A stretch of 64,000 bases of DNA from Epiperipatus broadwayi (Eukaryota > Onychophora > Udeonychophora > Euonychophora > Peripatidae): contig JAQFVV010012671.1 of NCBI GenBank assembly GCA_028023455.1, forward strand, positions 310,001 through 374,000, read 5' to 3'. The position numbers and the translations under genes were made by a program. The notes below the pieces were generated by a model. It ran no database searches. It saw nothing but the letters and a program-made list of their open reading frames with translations, and was not told where the DNA came from. Positions 23,505-36,556 of the stretch are shown in pieces (within the stretch, counting starts at the first letter, position 1; each line of letters opens with the position of its first letter).

Positions 23505-23835
23505 CTATGTCAGTGACCTGCAATCTCTAATGGCCTCTAAAACTGCCACAAATGTTTTCTTTTTGTTGGTGCAGTTGACACTATAAAAAATTCAGCTAAA
23601 TAGGAATCCAGGTGTTGTTGTTCAGTTCCTCAGTGTTTTTTGTTGCACCATGTGGTCAGTTCCTAAAGTCTTTCAATGTTTTACATATGCATGCCAGTAG
23701 TTGAATCAACAAAATTATAGGGGTGATTGACTTGGAAATGATCATATTCTGCATGCTTTAATTCATCACTTTTATATGCCTTCCAACAGTCTGAAACCAT
23801 GGTCAGAGCATCTCATCACTTCCATGTTATAAGTA
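23505..23835 (-). pseudogene. ISXO2/Merlin-type transposase fossil
   Basis: The minus frame from about 23835 reads MVSDCWKAYKSDELKHAEYD, then HFQVNHPYNFVDSTTGMHM before a stop, then NIERL and, after shifts, YLAEFF near 23590. The pattern SDcWkAY...H..VNHs.nFvd..TGaHt..IE is characteristic of the C-terminal DDE domain of ISXO2-like (IS1595/Merlin) transposases, with the second D in SDCW. At least two stops and frameshifts make it inactive. The N-terminal region and TIRs were not found. Merlin elements make 8-9-bp target duplications, as seen on the two 1.7-kb elements here, but no shared ends link them. Confidence 0.75.
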
Positions 23836-23849
23836 AAAAAAAAAAATGA

Positions 23850-26620
23850 TATAAAGCTTCTTAATATAATTTATCAGAATTTATTACTTTTTTTAAATTT
23901 ATTAATTTTTTTAAATTTAGAATAGAAAAGGAAAAAAAATTGTAGGTCCGTGGAACTGTATATTTATCAAAAATATAAGCTGCCATCTTGGTTGACAAGA
24001 AAACACATTAGTACTGAATTTTAAAATATTTGTATTTTATTCCTTTCTCTGTCAATCACTACCACATCAATTAAATATATAGCTTTATTTAATTTTTTTT
24101 AAATGAATACTTTTGCAAAAATAAATTGTTTTTTTTTAGCCTCAAGTTTGTGCTAACATAATCTTGAAACAGAGAAAAAGATTTTGGAGTTAATGTGCAT
24201 TTATTTGAGGAAATGAAGATCAGTCTTAAGCAATATATAGAGAGAATGAAAATGTAATTGATATTTCATAAGCTATAAAGTCACCATTATAAAATATGTG
24301 TGTGGTCTAATGTCTGATATTATTTGTATTTATAAAAAGTTACTTATAAAACATCACATGATGTTTTGGGCTTATATTCAAAATATGCTTGCAGAAGAAC
24401 TACCTATTCTATTCCAAAACAATTAATGAACACTAAATGATAGTACTTCATTTATATTTTCAGATTAATTTTTTGTTATTGTTTAGGTCTTGCTCTTTAC
24501 TGAAGAATAGCCAGTGGCTTGAAATTAGTCTGGAATATGGTTATTAAATTTACAATATATGGGTTTTGAAGTAAAAAAAGTAAAATAAATTGCTGCTCTT
24601 AAAAACATATATTTAAAGAACTGATATATCTATATTTATTATTTATTTCAGGGCATTTCATTTTCCAGATATCTAATGGGATATCAAGTAGACTTCAACA
24701 GATCCACTATGGCTTGAGCTATAATTTTGAGCTCATACTATTTTTAAATAGCATCCCTATCACATATGCACATGTATAATAAATACAGAATTATTTTTTA
24801 ACATTATGACTAATAAACCAAACATAAGAGTGAAACCCACTACAATATAGATTTAAAGATAATCTTATTAATATATGGCTTAGTTTTAATTTTCATGGGA
24901 GAGTTAATTTATAATTCATTTTTAAGTCCATAAAGTGAAGAATTTTAAATTGTATTATAAAAAATGATTTAAATTTTTCATTTATAGGTCTTAGGAATAA
25001 GTTAGAAATTGGCTCTGTCATGAAAATTAGAATTAGACTATTTATAAATGAGGCTGGGTTTACATCTTGATTATACTGGGTTTCACCCTTATTTGGAAAA
25101 CTTATTAGATTGATTTATCCTTGTATATGAGTTAATGTAAATGATCATTTTACTTTGGCTAGCAATCTAGTAGATAAAGAATGAAGATTAGTCAAAACCA
25201 GAAATTATACTATACATAAAATGTATAATGATTTTAATTTTCCATGTGCAATACAGAAAAGCTGGTGCTCCTTTGGAATATTCTCTAACCAGTTCATTTC
25301 ACATTTTTAAGATGTCCTCTATCTGTTAAATCTGCATAATATCAATATGACTTCAATGTCTTTTTTTATTTATTTAAAATTTCTTCATTTCAAAGTTTAA
25401 AGTAAATGAAACAATGTTACAAAATAAAATACATGTGCTATTGGAATGTATTTAATTGGTATACAAATATTAACATTACCAAAACAAAAATAATATTGAA
25501 AATAAATATAATTTTGTATAAAAAAATTGAGAATAAGATATGTAATTGTAATTTCTATTTTGAAAATGAAATATTCATTGGATTATTTTTAAAAATTTTC
25601 CAGATTATAATGTCAAAGGAATGTTACTGCAATCTCTTTATTGAATATATTGCAATTAAAAATCTTTGTTCCACATAAAGCATGCCACATGGTGGTAGAA
25701 TATGAAAGTTGTTAGAGCATACACCAAGAAATCATTAAAATCTTTTCATAAACAAGATTTAAATTATTAACAATTAAAATAAATAAATAAATTTAAAATT
25801 TAATAAATTTTGATTTTTTACATTTTAATTTACAATGTATATATAATATTATGCACTTTTGTATAAATGGATGTTAGATGTACTTTCAGCATATGTATAC
25901 AGTATACACACTTATGTGTTAAAAAGGCATATTACATATAGTTTGCTACTAATTACAGTATGGAACCCAAAAGTCTGGATATAGGAAGCCACTGTAATTT
26001 GTTAACAAAACTGATAATTAAAAAGATATAATAAATAATAGTAAAAATTATGCCAGAAATTACAATCTGAACTATATTTTGAATAGTGGTCATTCTTTTA
26101 CTAATATTATAACTCTTAATTTTTTAAAAAATAATTATTTATTGAAAGTTTTAATTTAATTTTTTTATCAAAATCAATTTTAAAAAATTATCCTGTGCTA
26201 AAAATGCTTAATTGCACTCAATGATCTAACTTGTGTGGAAAATGCCCATTATATTCAAATCAATAATTTCAATCTTCAGACAAACTTTTCAATATCAATA
26301 ATATTGTTTACTTCATTTATTAATTATGAACATATTTATTAAATACATTTTATTAAAATGGAATTCAACAAAGTTGATCTTTTTATTACTCTGTTGTGAT
26401 AAGTATTAAAGTTACTTAGTTATAAATCAATACAAATAGATTACAGTTTATGCATGAAAGTTATTGGCCACTTTAATATGATGTGTAAATCTATGTTTTA
26501 CAACTTTTATAGACTAATATTGCCTTGAATTATCATATTAGTGATCATTAATAATAACTTCAATTACTTTTATCTTCATTATTCTTTATGTGTATGTGTG
26601 CACACATGTACATTTAATAT
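23850..26620. other. AT-rich sequence, no gene seen
   Basis: No repeat or gene recognised. The plus frame 25406-25678 (90 codons) is rich in K, I, N, C and Y and shows no domain. Confidence 0.5.
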
Positions 26621-26630
26621 TTTTGGGAAG

Positions 26631-26760
26631 AGCTTTGTGGTAGAATGATTAGAATATCAATCTCTCATATCCATGACTTGGGATTGGATTCCAGGTTTAG
26701 GTAAACCATAGAAATTTTTTCAGCTCTCAAAAGGTTAGCCATTTGGTTATTAAAAGGTAA
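26631..26760 (+). repeat. SINE with tRNA-like head
   Basis: GCTTTGTGGTAGAATGATTA (from 26631) resembles a tRNA 5' end with an A box. TCTCTCATATCC resembles an anticodon region and GGATTGGATTCC (26681-26692) a degenerate B box. The head differs from the SINEs at 11 and 18 kb, so it is another family. Its 3' part runs directly into the left arm of the inverted duplication at 26744. Confidence 0.55.
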
Positions 26761-27176
26761 TGAGCTGTTAATAGTTAGAATTTTTTTTTTTTTTTAGTTA
26801 ATCTATATTGGTTAGCTCTCCACCACTGGCGGAGGTTTCTATAGGCACTAAGCCAAAACTATTCATTACAATATATCTTAATAATGGAGACAATATAATC
26901 TTATTTTCATCCCTCTTTTAAATTCTCATATATGAAGAATGGGAATTTAAAAGAGGGATGAAAATAAGATTATATTGTCTCCATTATTAAGATATATTGT
27001 AATGAATAGGTTTAGTGCCTATAGAAGCCTCCGCCAGTGGTGGAGAACACATCATGTTATAATTGTATTATCTGTTTTTACAGTTAGTGCATTGGCATTT
27101 AGCTGACCAATACAGATTAACTATAAAAAAAAATATTTACTAACTATTAACGGTTCATTACCTTTTAATAATCAAA
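26744..27176. repeat. Large near-perfect inverted duplication
   Basis: The left arm 26744-26935 and right arm 26940-27176 are reverse complements through long blocks, including TATTGTAATGAATAG and GAGGGATGAAAATAAGATTA. The right arm carries an extra segment of about 55 bp (near 27045-27100) missing from the left. The spacer is a few bases around 26935. Transcription from either side would give a long double-stranded hairpin. Confidence 0.85.
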
Positions 27177-27179
27177 TTC

Positions 27180-28295
27180 TTTATTCTATTTCACTTCAAA
27201 AACTTCTTTTACTTATTGTGGTATCATATGATAAATATATGTCTGAAAATAGCAATTTTCTGAAACAACAGATCCATTTTCTCACGTATTTCTAAAAACG
27301 TTTTTTGATCTTTTTTTATCGTCTTTTTTTTTTTTTGGTGTGTAAATAATTCATGAAGATTGTGCAAGTAAAAAATGATGTTATATTTATATATCTTGCG
27401 TAATTTCTGTCGTTTAACGTATCCAAATTTTCATTTGCTTTTTGTTGCCTTAATTGTTCATTGTTGTGGATATTATATCACAATCGATTTAAAAGTCATG
27501 TAATAAAGTATCATTTTATTCTCATACTTGTTTGTATAAAGTCTGTTTTGACATTTATTCATTTTATTACTTAACAATTGTCAGTCTCTATTATTTCCTT
27601 ATTTGGTTTAGTGAGACATAAGATGATAAAGATAAGTACATTATTAACATATATTTATATTATCTGTATATTAATTAAAATTAATTATTTAAACTAATTT
27701 TAATATTTGAGATGGACACAATTAGTGTTATAAGTAGTTATGGATTGGTTGGGTCAGGTTTATAAGCTATCCTCCCATTAGATTACAATTATTGTTATTA
27801 TAGTAGATTCAGATAGTGATAGTTCAGTAATTCAAACAACCAATAAAACTATTACATAGCTATTTTAATACTAAGTGATCTCATCAATGCTTTACAAAGT
27901 ACTCGTTGCATACTTTATTCTATGAATTAGTCCCCTTACTGAATGATTTACAATGAATGCAGCTTAAACCTACTGGTAATGACTTCATCATATTGATGAG
28001 AATGTTTGCTTCCTATGCTCATAATTTGGCATTGTGTCCTAACTGAATAATTCTTGAATATATTTTCCATTTCCAAGAGAGCTTACAATTTTTATTTCAG
28101 GTAGTCAATATTTTTATTTCAGGTAGTCACCCAACATTAGTCAGAAAATATACATCTTACTCTGGATTGACCAAAAGAATTTTAGAAAATTTGATTATAA
28201 AAAACAACTGCACACTTGTTATATTATATAGCTTTTACTAATAATAGAGTGGAATCATACTTCTGCAAGTTATGAAATGGTTTTCCTTTACTTTT
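27180..28295. other. No gene seen
   Basis: AT-rich but with more CpG (27290-27500) than its surroundings, and a short duplication of ATTTTTATTTCAGGTAGTCA near 28090-28127. No coding feature recognised. Confidence 0.45.
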
Positions 28296-28299
28296 ACTA

Positions 28300-28600
28300 C
28301 AGCATTTCATCAAATTTTCAATGGTATGGATGGCTGAAGAGTTGGATGGTGGAGTAGATTGAAGCTTGTCTACTAAACTTTGGAGATTTGCTATCTTAAT
28401 ATAAATTAAGCACTGATTATATATGTGTGTGGGGGAGATAATAATCTGGACCAACTGATGAGTGCTGTTTCAGCAAGAAATACCTTTATTGGGGACCATT
28501 TATCTTTGTCACGTGTGTGGTCATGTGCATCGGTTGTATGGGATAGAATGGATAGCTGAAGGGAGCTTGAAAGTCTGTGTTTAAATACCCTATATTAATA
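28300..28600 (+). repeat. R1 SINE-like repeat, copy c
   Basis: Matches R1 from CATCAAATTTTCAATGGTATGG through GGATTTGCTATCTTAATATAA, the TA/TG run and CTGGACCAACTGATGAGTGC to the tRNA-like end near 28580. The B-box position reads TGTTTAAATACCC, so the promoter is decayed. Confidence 0.7.
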
Positions 28601-28609
28601 ATTCAACAA

Positions 28610-29910
28610 TACAGATAATATACTTGTATTTAAATATAATACAATACCTGTAATAATGCGGAAGTACTGAAATAATCCCTCGAGCTATATGTAAACTAAC
28701 CGCCAATAAACGTTAAGTATAGTATGAATCACCTATATTTTAGCTTGGATCGTATATAAACATGTGCGTGTGTGTCTAATATTCAGCTACATTTCCATGA
28801 AAAAACTTTTGCATTATTGAATAATATTTGTGGGTGCAAGGAGATGTAATTTAATTAAAAATTAGCAGTAATCTTTTTAGAATTATATAAATCATGAATT
28901 TATTAAAAAATAATAATTTACTTAAAAAAGTATTTATTATGCAGAACAGTATTTTTATTCCACAAGTACTATTTCTTTTTCTAAAATCAAACACCTGTTT
29001 GTTTTTTTTAAATTTATATATAAAAAAAAATCAATTTATAATAAGAAGCAACCCTGAAACAATTTAAGCTATGAGGAAGGAAAAATGTGACTAGGCTAGA
29101 AATGACTTTTCCTTTTGAAGACACACTAAACTGGTTTTTAACTTTACAAACCTGATTTTCACCTTTAGCAAATGAGAATTAAATATCAAGTTAGCAACAA
29201 TGATTTCAAGGACAAATACTGTAATCAAAAAAATAAATAAACATTTTAGTTGTTATAAACATTACGTTTTTTATATCACGTTCCCACAAGGAAGAAGCAC
29301 CGTAACAGTGATCTTTTGTTATTCCTATTTTTTTTCATTCAGTTAACAAATCCGATAACGAAATGACTGTAATCAGAGAATAAATGTGTGTGCGCGGGTG
29401 CTGTTACATGTCCAAATAATATTAAGCATGTATGTATAAACAAATATAAATATATTCTAGACGGGGCGGGGGGCGACATATCCATTTGGTTTCTACTAGA
29501 TTTTTGTAAATCGAGTGTACAATATGTATAATACACTGTATAACCTAAATGCTATTTTCTAATTTTATGAATTTTATAAAATAATTTTATTTAATCTGAA
29601 AGTTACAATATACTTTTAATATAAGCATCATAGCATTATCTATTAAATGTCTTAAAAAAAGAAGCATTTCTGCAAATATTTATGTAGATTAGGGAAAGAT
29701 TAAATATTTAGCAGTTGAATTTTTATTATTATTATTATTTCATTAAGTAAATTATTGAATCATTTAGGAAGATAATAATTTCTCGTTCTATTTTCGTACT
29801 TATAAAAATGAGAAATTATATAGTTATATATCAAAAAGACTGCTTAATTTATTTATTAAATTTTTTTTTTAAGTGTTGTTAATTTTTTTCTATAATTTTG
29901 TATTGAAGAA
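28610..29910. other. No gene seen
   Basis: AT-rich with a G-rich patch ACGGGGCGGGGGGCGAC at 29460-29476. No gene recognised. Confidence 0.45.
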
Positions 29911-29919
29911 ATTCAATGA

Positions 29920-30130
29920 AATAGTTAGAAATGATAATTGGTAGATAGATGATATCTTAAACTGAATATCAAAAGATTATAAAAGACCTAGAAAGAGATC
30001 ACTTGTGAAATGGTTGGATGAAATAAGGAAGTTTGTTCGTGTGATAAACGGATTGGAGAAACTGGCTTAAAATTGAAGAGATCTTCATCTGCAATCGAAC
30101 AATAAAAGTTGAAAATGATATTATTTTTAT
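29920..30130 (+). pseudogene. LINE ORF2 C-terminal relic
   Basis: On plus, KRPRKRSLVKWLDEIRKFV (29978-30035) followed by NGLEKLA and RDLHLQ matches the RGRP..RW.DDI.k....W...A.dR..W..l tail of RTE and related LINE polymerases. Stops interrupt it. Only the extreme 3' end of the coding region is left. Confidence 0.55.
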
Positions 30131-30139
30131 ATGTATGTC

Positions 30140-31280
30140 AGCAAAATTCTCTTCCTGCAGACAGATAAAATAATTAGATAATAGAATATTTCAATTTAAT
30201 ATTAATATTTGATCATCATTATTGATATTTTCCATTGCTTACAACTCTCTTAGCATAATTTATTCTAATAACTGAATCAATGGAGGCTGGTCCGTAAGCA
30301 CTGTAGTTCTGCAGCACCCCCCCCCCCCAGAAAAAAATTAATTATTAAATCTGTGCTTGAAAATATCATTAATGTACCAATAATTCAATATTTTGCATAA
30401 TTAATATGTAAATACAACTAATTAAAACACTTTTAAGAATAATTATTTTAAGTGATGCTTGAGATTTGATTCAAAAACACTGATAATTATGGCAGTGCCA
30501 GAAATATCATATTCAGTGAATTCCAATGAGTTTTTATCAGTACATGTATCAGAACCATTGGAGCTGCTCATTTCCACAGCATCAATAATTCTTTGAACAT
30601 GGTATGTTTATCTAGAGTGTGAATAATTTTTTTATGTTTTCATTTAGAATGACTAATAAAATATTGTTTTTCTTATAATTAACATTTATAAATTAACATA
30701 TAAATATTTATTACAGAAATATAACAAAATAATAAAATAAATATTATTTTAAATATTTATCATGATATGGGTGTTAGTGCTTAATATATTAAAAAAATTA
30801 TAATTTCCCAATTGTTATTACATGAAAAAAAGTAAAGGTTAATTAATCTACTCCAGATATTATCATTTGTAAACAGCAGTTAGAAAAAATAAAAACAATA
30901 TATTAAATCTTATAATAATGATTGGTGTAGAAAAATAAAATGGTTGAGTGGTTGAGAAATTAGAAATGCTCTGGTTTTTTTTTCTTTTTAGTGGTAATAT
31001 TATAATAAAGCACCCCTGCTTAAAAATTTCATGGGCTGCCACTGAACTAAATTTTAGAGCAACACCATGAACTTTAATGAGTCTTTCCATCATTATGAAT
31101 AATTAATACAATTTTCTTCTTCTTCCTCCTTTCCTTATATATTGAAAAAATAAATAAACAAATGAAATTAATTAAGAGTAGAATAATAAAATGGAAAATG
31201 ACTATTTATAATGGTCAGGTTAAGATGTGTTTTTGATTATGTATATAAATATGTATAAATTGTATGATCATATATTGTGA
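30140..31280. other. AT-rich sequence, no gene seen
   Basis: Contains a C-run of ten near 30318. The minus frame 30863-31093 shows no domain. Confidence 0.45.
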
Positions 31281-31284
31281 TATT

Positions 31285-31340
31285 GTAACTCTGATGATGA
31301 CTGCAGGACAATTGAAACTGTAAGAGTAAAGTTTTGGTAT
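31285..31340 (+). ncRNA. Hammerhead-like motif (family 2)
   Basis: AACT precedes CTGATGA (31291-31297), then TGACTGCAGGACAATT, GAAAC (31314-31318) and TGTAAGAGTAAAGTTTT with an A-rich tail. Both catalytic boxes match the consensus. The stem II complement seen at 649-690 (GACT...AGTC) is degraded here to GACT...AATT, and AACT can pair with the downstream AGTT as stem I. The two copies are complementary in decay. Confidence 0.45.
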
Positions 31341-31349
31341 AAAAAATAG

Positions 31350-33170
31350 TATTGTTAAGTGTATAAGAAGGTTGAAAATGGTATCATTACGAATTATTAC
31401 GTAACATTTATATATTTAATTGAAATTAACTATTCTTGCATGGATAGTAATGCTTTTAATCTTTTAATATTAAAATTGCTACAAGACTTCTCAATTGTTA
31501 ACATTAATTCACTTTGTTTACTCTACTCAAGAACTATCTGTTATAAACTTGAGGAAAACAATAGACACCATATGGCAGCATAACACTCATATCCCCAGAC
31601 TGATTTTTGCCTTTTGTTAATTTCAATAAGAATTAGGATTTGCACTCACACTTCTAATTGCCATCTTTAACTGCTTTGTATAATCCAAACTAATAGTTTG
31701 AAATTCAAGCATGTTAATGTTTTGAATCCAAATAAACTTTCCAGAAATTAGTCTAAGTTCTGCAAATGCAGCACTACCATCAGGTAACCAATAATAACTC
31801 AATCTTGCAATAGTAAAACTAAATTAAGATAAATAGAATACATTATTGCCCTTAATTGCAACTGCTGTAATTTGACAAAAAATGATAAGAAATGCTTTGT
31901 TTTCATAATGATTCACACAAAGATTATAAATTTATAATAATTAAATGGTTTATTGCTTGGGAACTTATAAAAAGTTCCAACAATTCCATAGTTTATTAGT
32001 CTGCACTATATTAAACTATGGAGAACTCACAGAACTTTTTTTATATACTAATAAGAAGTTTATCTAGAAAAAGCATAATGAATTTTGTAAACCATTAAGC
32101 AAAATTTTTCATAATATTAATTACAGTGTTAATATAATATTTCCAAGAAAATCCAGAACATCTATATACCTTACCTCTCATAATTTTATTTTGTGGTTTC
32201 ACAATTAGTGAATACAATATTAACATAATTCAGATGCCATAACTAGATGTATTTTTTTTTTCATGTATTGATTATACATTATTATTCTATACTGAAATCT
32301 ATACTGAGTTTGAGCTTTTCTACTCTAACAACCATCATATATATATATATTTGAACATCTTTCTTGTATTTATTGTCTTATTTCTATTTTAGCTTGCTCT
32401 CATATTTGTTTGTTTATATTTTTTAATGACTTATTAATAACAATTATATTATAGTGACAATATAAGATGAAATTAATATCAGCTATGTTAACTATGTAAT
32501 ATTTTAAACTATGCAAAAAATGAAGGCAATCACAAACTATTTCTATATATATAATGTGTGGATAGTAAGACAGGCAGAATAAAATAATAGTGCTAGAGGA
32601 GGGACTCAAGTTTGAAGATACCCTTTATACTACTGAGAAAAAACTATTGAGAAAGAACTAAAAATATTTCTCATTGTGATGAATGTATCATGTGGATTAA
32701 AACTATTTGGATGTTCAATTGTTGATAAAGCTATACAGAAAAAATAAAACCTACAAGAAGAAAATCATAACTTCAAACTGATAGATGTGAATAATAAATC
32801 AAGGAAAGTTTGGTATGATAAAAAACAGAAATGGGTTGCTTTCATGATTAATAGTCTAGAAGTAACCCAAGTAAGGTTGATTGGGCTGAGAGATTTTAGA
32901 CAAGAAAGACAAGTTCTATCTTCAGATTGCTAGAGCATCGTTCAATATATTAAAACCAACAACACTAACCATTGTGCAGTTATTTGTGCTATTTTAAATA
33001 AGAGATTCACTAGTTTCTTGAAAAGAGACCAAGTTTCAACATGTATATCTGGAGGAACAATTCTGGAATCTCTATCCTTAAGTTGCTTAAGTTTATTTAC
33101 AAATATTGATGTTTGTCACCTGGTATTACACCAAAATACAAATAGTATAAATGTATTATACCAGGCTGTG
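31350..33170. other. AT-rich sequence, no gene seen
   Basis: Small hairpins GGAACTT...AAGTTCC (31961-31979) and CCATAGTTTA...TAAACTATGG (31986-32021) lie close together. The 3' part (after about 32900) may be decayed 3' UTR of the LINE that follows. No gene recognised. Confidence 0.45.
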
Positions 33171-33599
33171 GGTGTGGTAGACTTTTGATATGAATTTGTT
33201 ATTTACTAAATTGAGAGTTTTGGTTGCCTATATGTATTTAAGATGAGATCATAAATTTTGTTCAAGGCTTGACATGAATAGAAAATTTGTTACTGTGTTA
33301 TTTCAGCTGCTTGACACAGTCCATAGAATGGGTAAATGTGTTTGTACAGCCATTGATATCTAATATAGTAAGAGGTAGGTAAGGCATGCAAGTTAAGTTG
33401 GACTAGAAAAATCAAATAATTTTGGTTCAAGTAATCATCTCTGGAATTTAAGCAATAGTTTTTTTATTATTGATTGCTAACATGGTGGAATTTAGAGCAA
33501 AAATAGTGATTGGGAAATAGCAAAGTGTGTATTTTCCAATAAGTGTATTTACCAACAGGATGTAGAGGTATTTGAGTGTATACTTTGTCTTAATTTAAT

Positions 33600-34507
33600 G
33601 ATAGATATGAGTTATCCAGATGTTTGTGGGGGCTTGTCAGAAGGTGTTATGGGAATTAAACATTGAAGTTTTCTGAAGTGACTAAGAATAGAGGCAATTA
33701 TATTGTCCTCTGAATTTTGAAAGTTTCAAGGTTTATGAAGTTCCAATCCATTTTGAGTAGATGATTGATTAAGCTGCTTGTGAGATATGGAAACTAACTT
33801 CCTTCCCCACAGAAGCTTGTTGCAAAGGAAAGAAATGATAGATATTTTGTAAATTTCATTATGACTATGTAATAATTTATCTTTGTTAGAACAAGTATAT
33901 TGAACAATTGGATTTTTGAATAGATGAAAAGGTATGCTTTGGATAAGGAAATAGTAATTTTTAGTGTCATTCTTAAGTTTTTTTTGTATATTTTGCCTCA
34001 TTCCATGTGCCCCGAATAAAATAGGAAGCCAAAAAATGTGATGGGTTTTTCTTTAAAGGTTTAGTGATTAAGCAACAGTTTTGTTAAGATTACATGTTAG
34101 TTTATGAGTGGATGTTTAAGTTTGAAGTATTTTTTGAATCATTGGCAATTGTTTTTATGATAAAAGGAAGACATATATGTCATTCATGTATGCAATACAT
34201 GAGATAAACTATTATTTGTGTGAGGAATATGAATATCTGTTATTTTCTGACAAATTTGTACTAGAAGAGGATTGATAAAATAAGTGAATAGAACTGAGCT
34301 TAGTGATGATTCTTGGGAAATGAATTGAGTAGGAGTGAATGAATTCAAATTTTTTCCATTAAGATTAATGTGTATCTCACAATTTAGTATTAGGTTGGCG
34401 ATTAGATATAGTAATGTAGTTGGTATTGTAGTTTTAGCAAGCATAACTATTAATGTTTTAATGTGAACTGAATCAAAGGGTGCTTCAATGTCAACCTGTA
34501 TTACCAT
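33600..34507 (-). pseudogene. LINE reverse transcriptase domain relic
   Basis: The frame 34184-34507 contains VIQVDIEAPFDSVHIKTL, corresponding to the first catalytic Asp block (D..KAFDSV), then SQESSLSSVLFTYFINPLL, the RQGcPLSPlLF..i.PLL block. The YADD motif is lost or shifted. The frame 33726-34001 carries CNKLLWGRKLVSISHKQL, and after its stop the homology to the 15-kb copy continues at 33600-33720. Several conserved residues (K of KAF, G of QG) are replaced, confirming a pseudogene. Confidence 0.75.
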
Positions 34508-34599
34508 AGGTGCATATTTTTGTTTTCTTGCATAACATTTTGAATTGTTTTAAATATTTGTTCAGCTTATGTGGTTGATGAACCCTTCTTAGCAAACTG

Positions 34600-36540
34600 C
34601 ATGTAACCTTTAATTTGCTGTTTATGATTTTTTTAAAGATTTTTATGGCTAGTGGACTCATGGAGATAAGCTGAAGGCTAGATAGTGTAAATATTGATGT
34701 TGGCTTTTTGATGAATGGGACAAAAGTTATGGAGTATAGGCTTTTAATTGAACATATTTTCTTTGAGAGAGAGTTAACAAGGATACAGAGCTATCGGTTC
34801 GCAAATTGATTAAGGTGAGAAAATATAAAATTGGGTATTCCATGAGTTCCCACCTGCCTTGTGAATGGTTGCCAGATTATCATTAAACTGATCAATACAG
34901 AATGGTTTTGGTTTGAAATCAGGATGTATTTGTTGCTTTTTCTGGAAATGTTGGTAAAATAGGATGGATAATGTTATGACTGGCATAGGTATCCTCTTTG
35001 ATTTGTAGTGCTATGGGGATTTTCATCTGGGAGAATTGACTTAGTGCCCATCTAATATATCCCTGAGGTCCACGTGTGTTAGACTGAGACACATTTTTCC
35101 TTTTTTGATTGCAAGATTAGTTTTTAAGTTGTTGACATGTTTCATTGTATGTTTGTATAAGCTTGTATAACTGCTGATAAGTATGAGGGGTAGTATCTGC
35201 CATAACTATTTTCCTGTGAATCTCATCAACCATTACAAGAAGAAGGAATAGATTTCCATGTAGTATGGTGAATGTTAAAGGAAATTATGTTCGTAAATGC
35301 AAAATATTTTTGAATTGGATCAATGGTTAATTCTTCCAATTTACATAGCAATATATATATGAAAACAGATTCAGTGGTGGTTAATGGAAGAATTGTATAT
35401 TGGTGTTGTTTAGGTGATTTAAATTAATTGTGATGGTTTGTGCAGGGTAATCAAAGAGCAAATAGAATTAATATTAATGTCAATTAGATTGTGCAACATT
35501 GGTGAATGAGAGTGGCACATTATTTGTTAAGAAAGGTAACTGCATTATTGGATAGAAAACTCTATACGCTCATAAGGGGTATGGTGAGCTGGTGAAGCCA
35601 TTTTGATGTAAATTAAGAGTATTCAAAGTTAAAGTCACCCATTAATACAGTGGTGTGAGTAGAAGATCCAATCATTGAATTAATGGTAAGTATAATGCTA
35701 GCTATATTTCATGGACAAATATGACATTGATTGCTATGGCACAATGGGAAAAATTACAAATGTAATTTATAAATAAGAATCAGTATAAAGAATTTTAAAT
35801 GTGGTGAAGGGGCATGCTGTATCTATAACAAGTCTGATTTATTGATGATGATGAGGTGACTCTGGAGCATGCACATAAGCCTTGTTTATTTAGATATTGT
35901 GAAGATTAATTTTTGAGCCATTGTAGATTTTAGTTTCTAGCAATCCAAGAGTCAAGCATTGTTAGCCGAGAGGTCATCGCAACCACCTCGCAAGCAAGTA
36001 GTTGGTTGCAGACGTTTTTGGGTTTGTGTTCCGGCTGATGCTATGACATATGAAGAAAAAAAAAGAATATATGGCTGAATAATATCTATCCACTGATTTA
36101 ACTGGTATAACTTATGCAGTGGAATTGATTCCTCTAATATTTAGTGAAGTGATTTTAATCTTTATTTAAATTATTAGAGAGAAGTTTATTTATTATATAC
36201 ATTTTTTTGATTTAATGTTATATTCTGCTAATTAGTGAAAGATTAATAAGGGATGCTAGTTTTACTTGCCTTTTAATCAGAACTGTTGTTAACTTTTGGT
36301 TAATGCATCGGATGTTGTGTCCTTCTGAATTATATATTGCTGTAAGTGATTTTCTGAGTTTCTGAAATGTGATTGTTTTCCATGGATATTTGATTAATAT
36401 AATTTGATTGATTGCTGACATCAATATTTTAAATATCAATTGCCCTTGGTTTTTTTATTTCTTTATTCTTAGTTTGATGTTTTTTCTTTTGTTCTCAGTA
36501 GTAGTAGTAGGGGTGTTGCTCAGTGGTGGGTGAATTGATA
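34600..36540 (-). pseudogene. LINE endonuclease and linker relic
   Basis: At 35616-35642 the minus strand reads MGDFNFEYS, the GDFN motif of the AP-type endonuclease (GDFN codons at plus 35628-35639). Near 34800-34880 the frame reads DNLATIHKAG, homologous to NLATIHNPCHPRANGIP at 50646-50897, so the spacer to RT is also recognisable. The rest is too decayed to translate reliably, and a SINE inserted at 35961-36065 interrupts the N-terminal half. Confidence 0.65.
35961..36065 (+). repeat. tRNA-derived SINE inside the LINE
   Basis: TTAGCCGAGAGGTCATCGC (A-box side), an anticodon-like arm around AACCACCTCGCAAG, GGGTTTGTGTTCC (B box, one change) and CCGGCTGATGCTATGACA are followed by TATGAAG and an A-run. 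It is the same family as 18315-18430. No clear target duplication was seen, so exact ends are uncertain. It must be younger than the LINE it interrupts. Confidence 0.75.
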
Positions 36541-36556
36541 GTAATGTTTCCATTAT

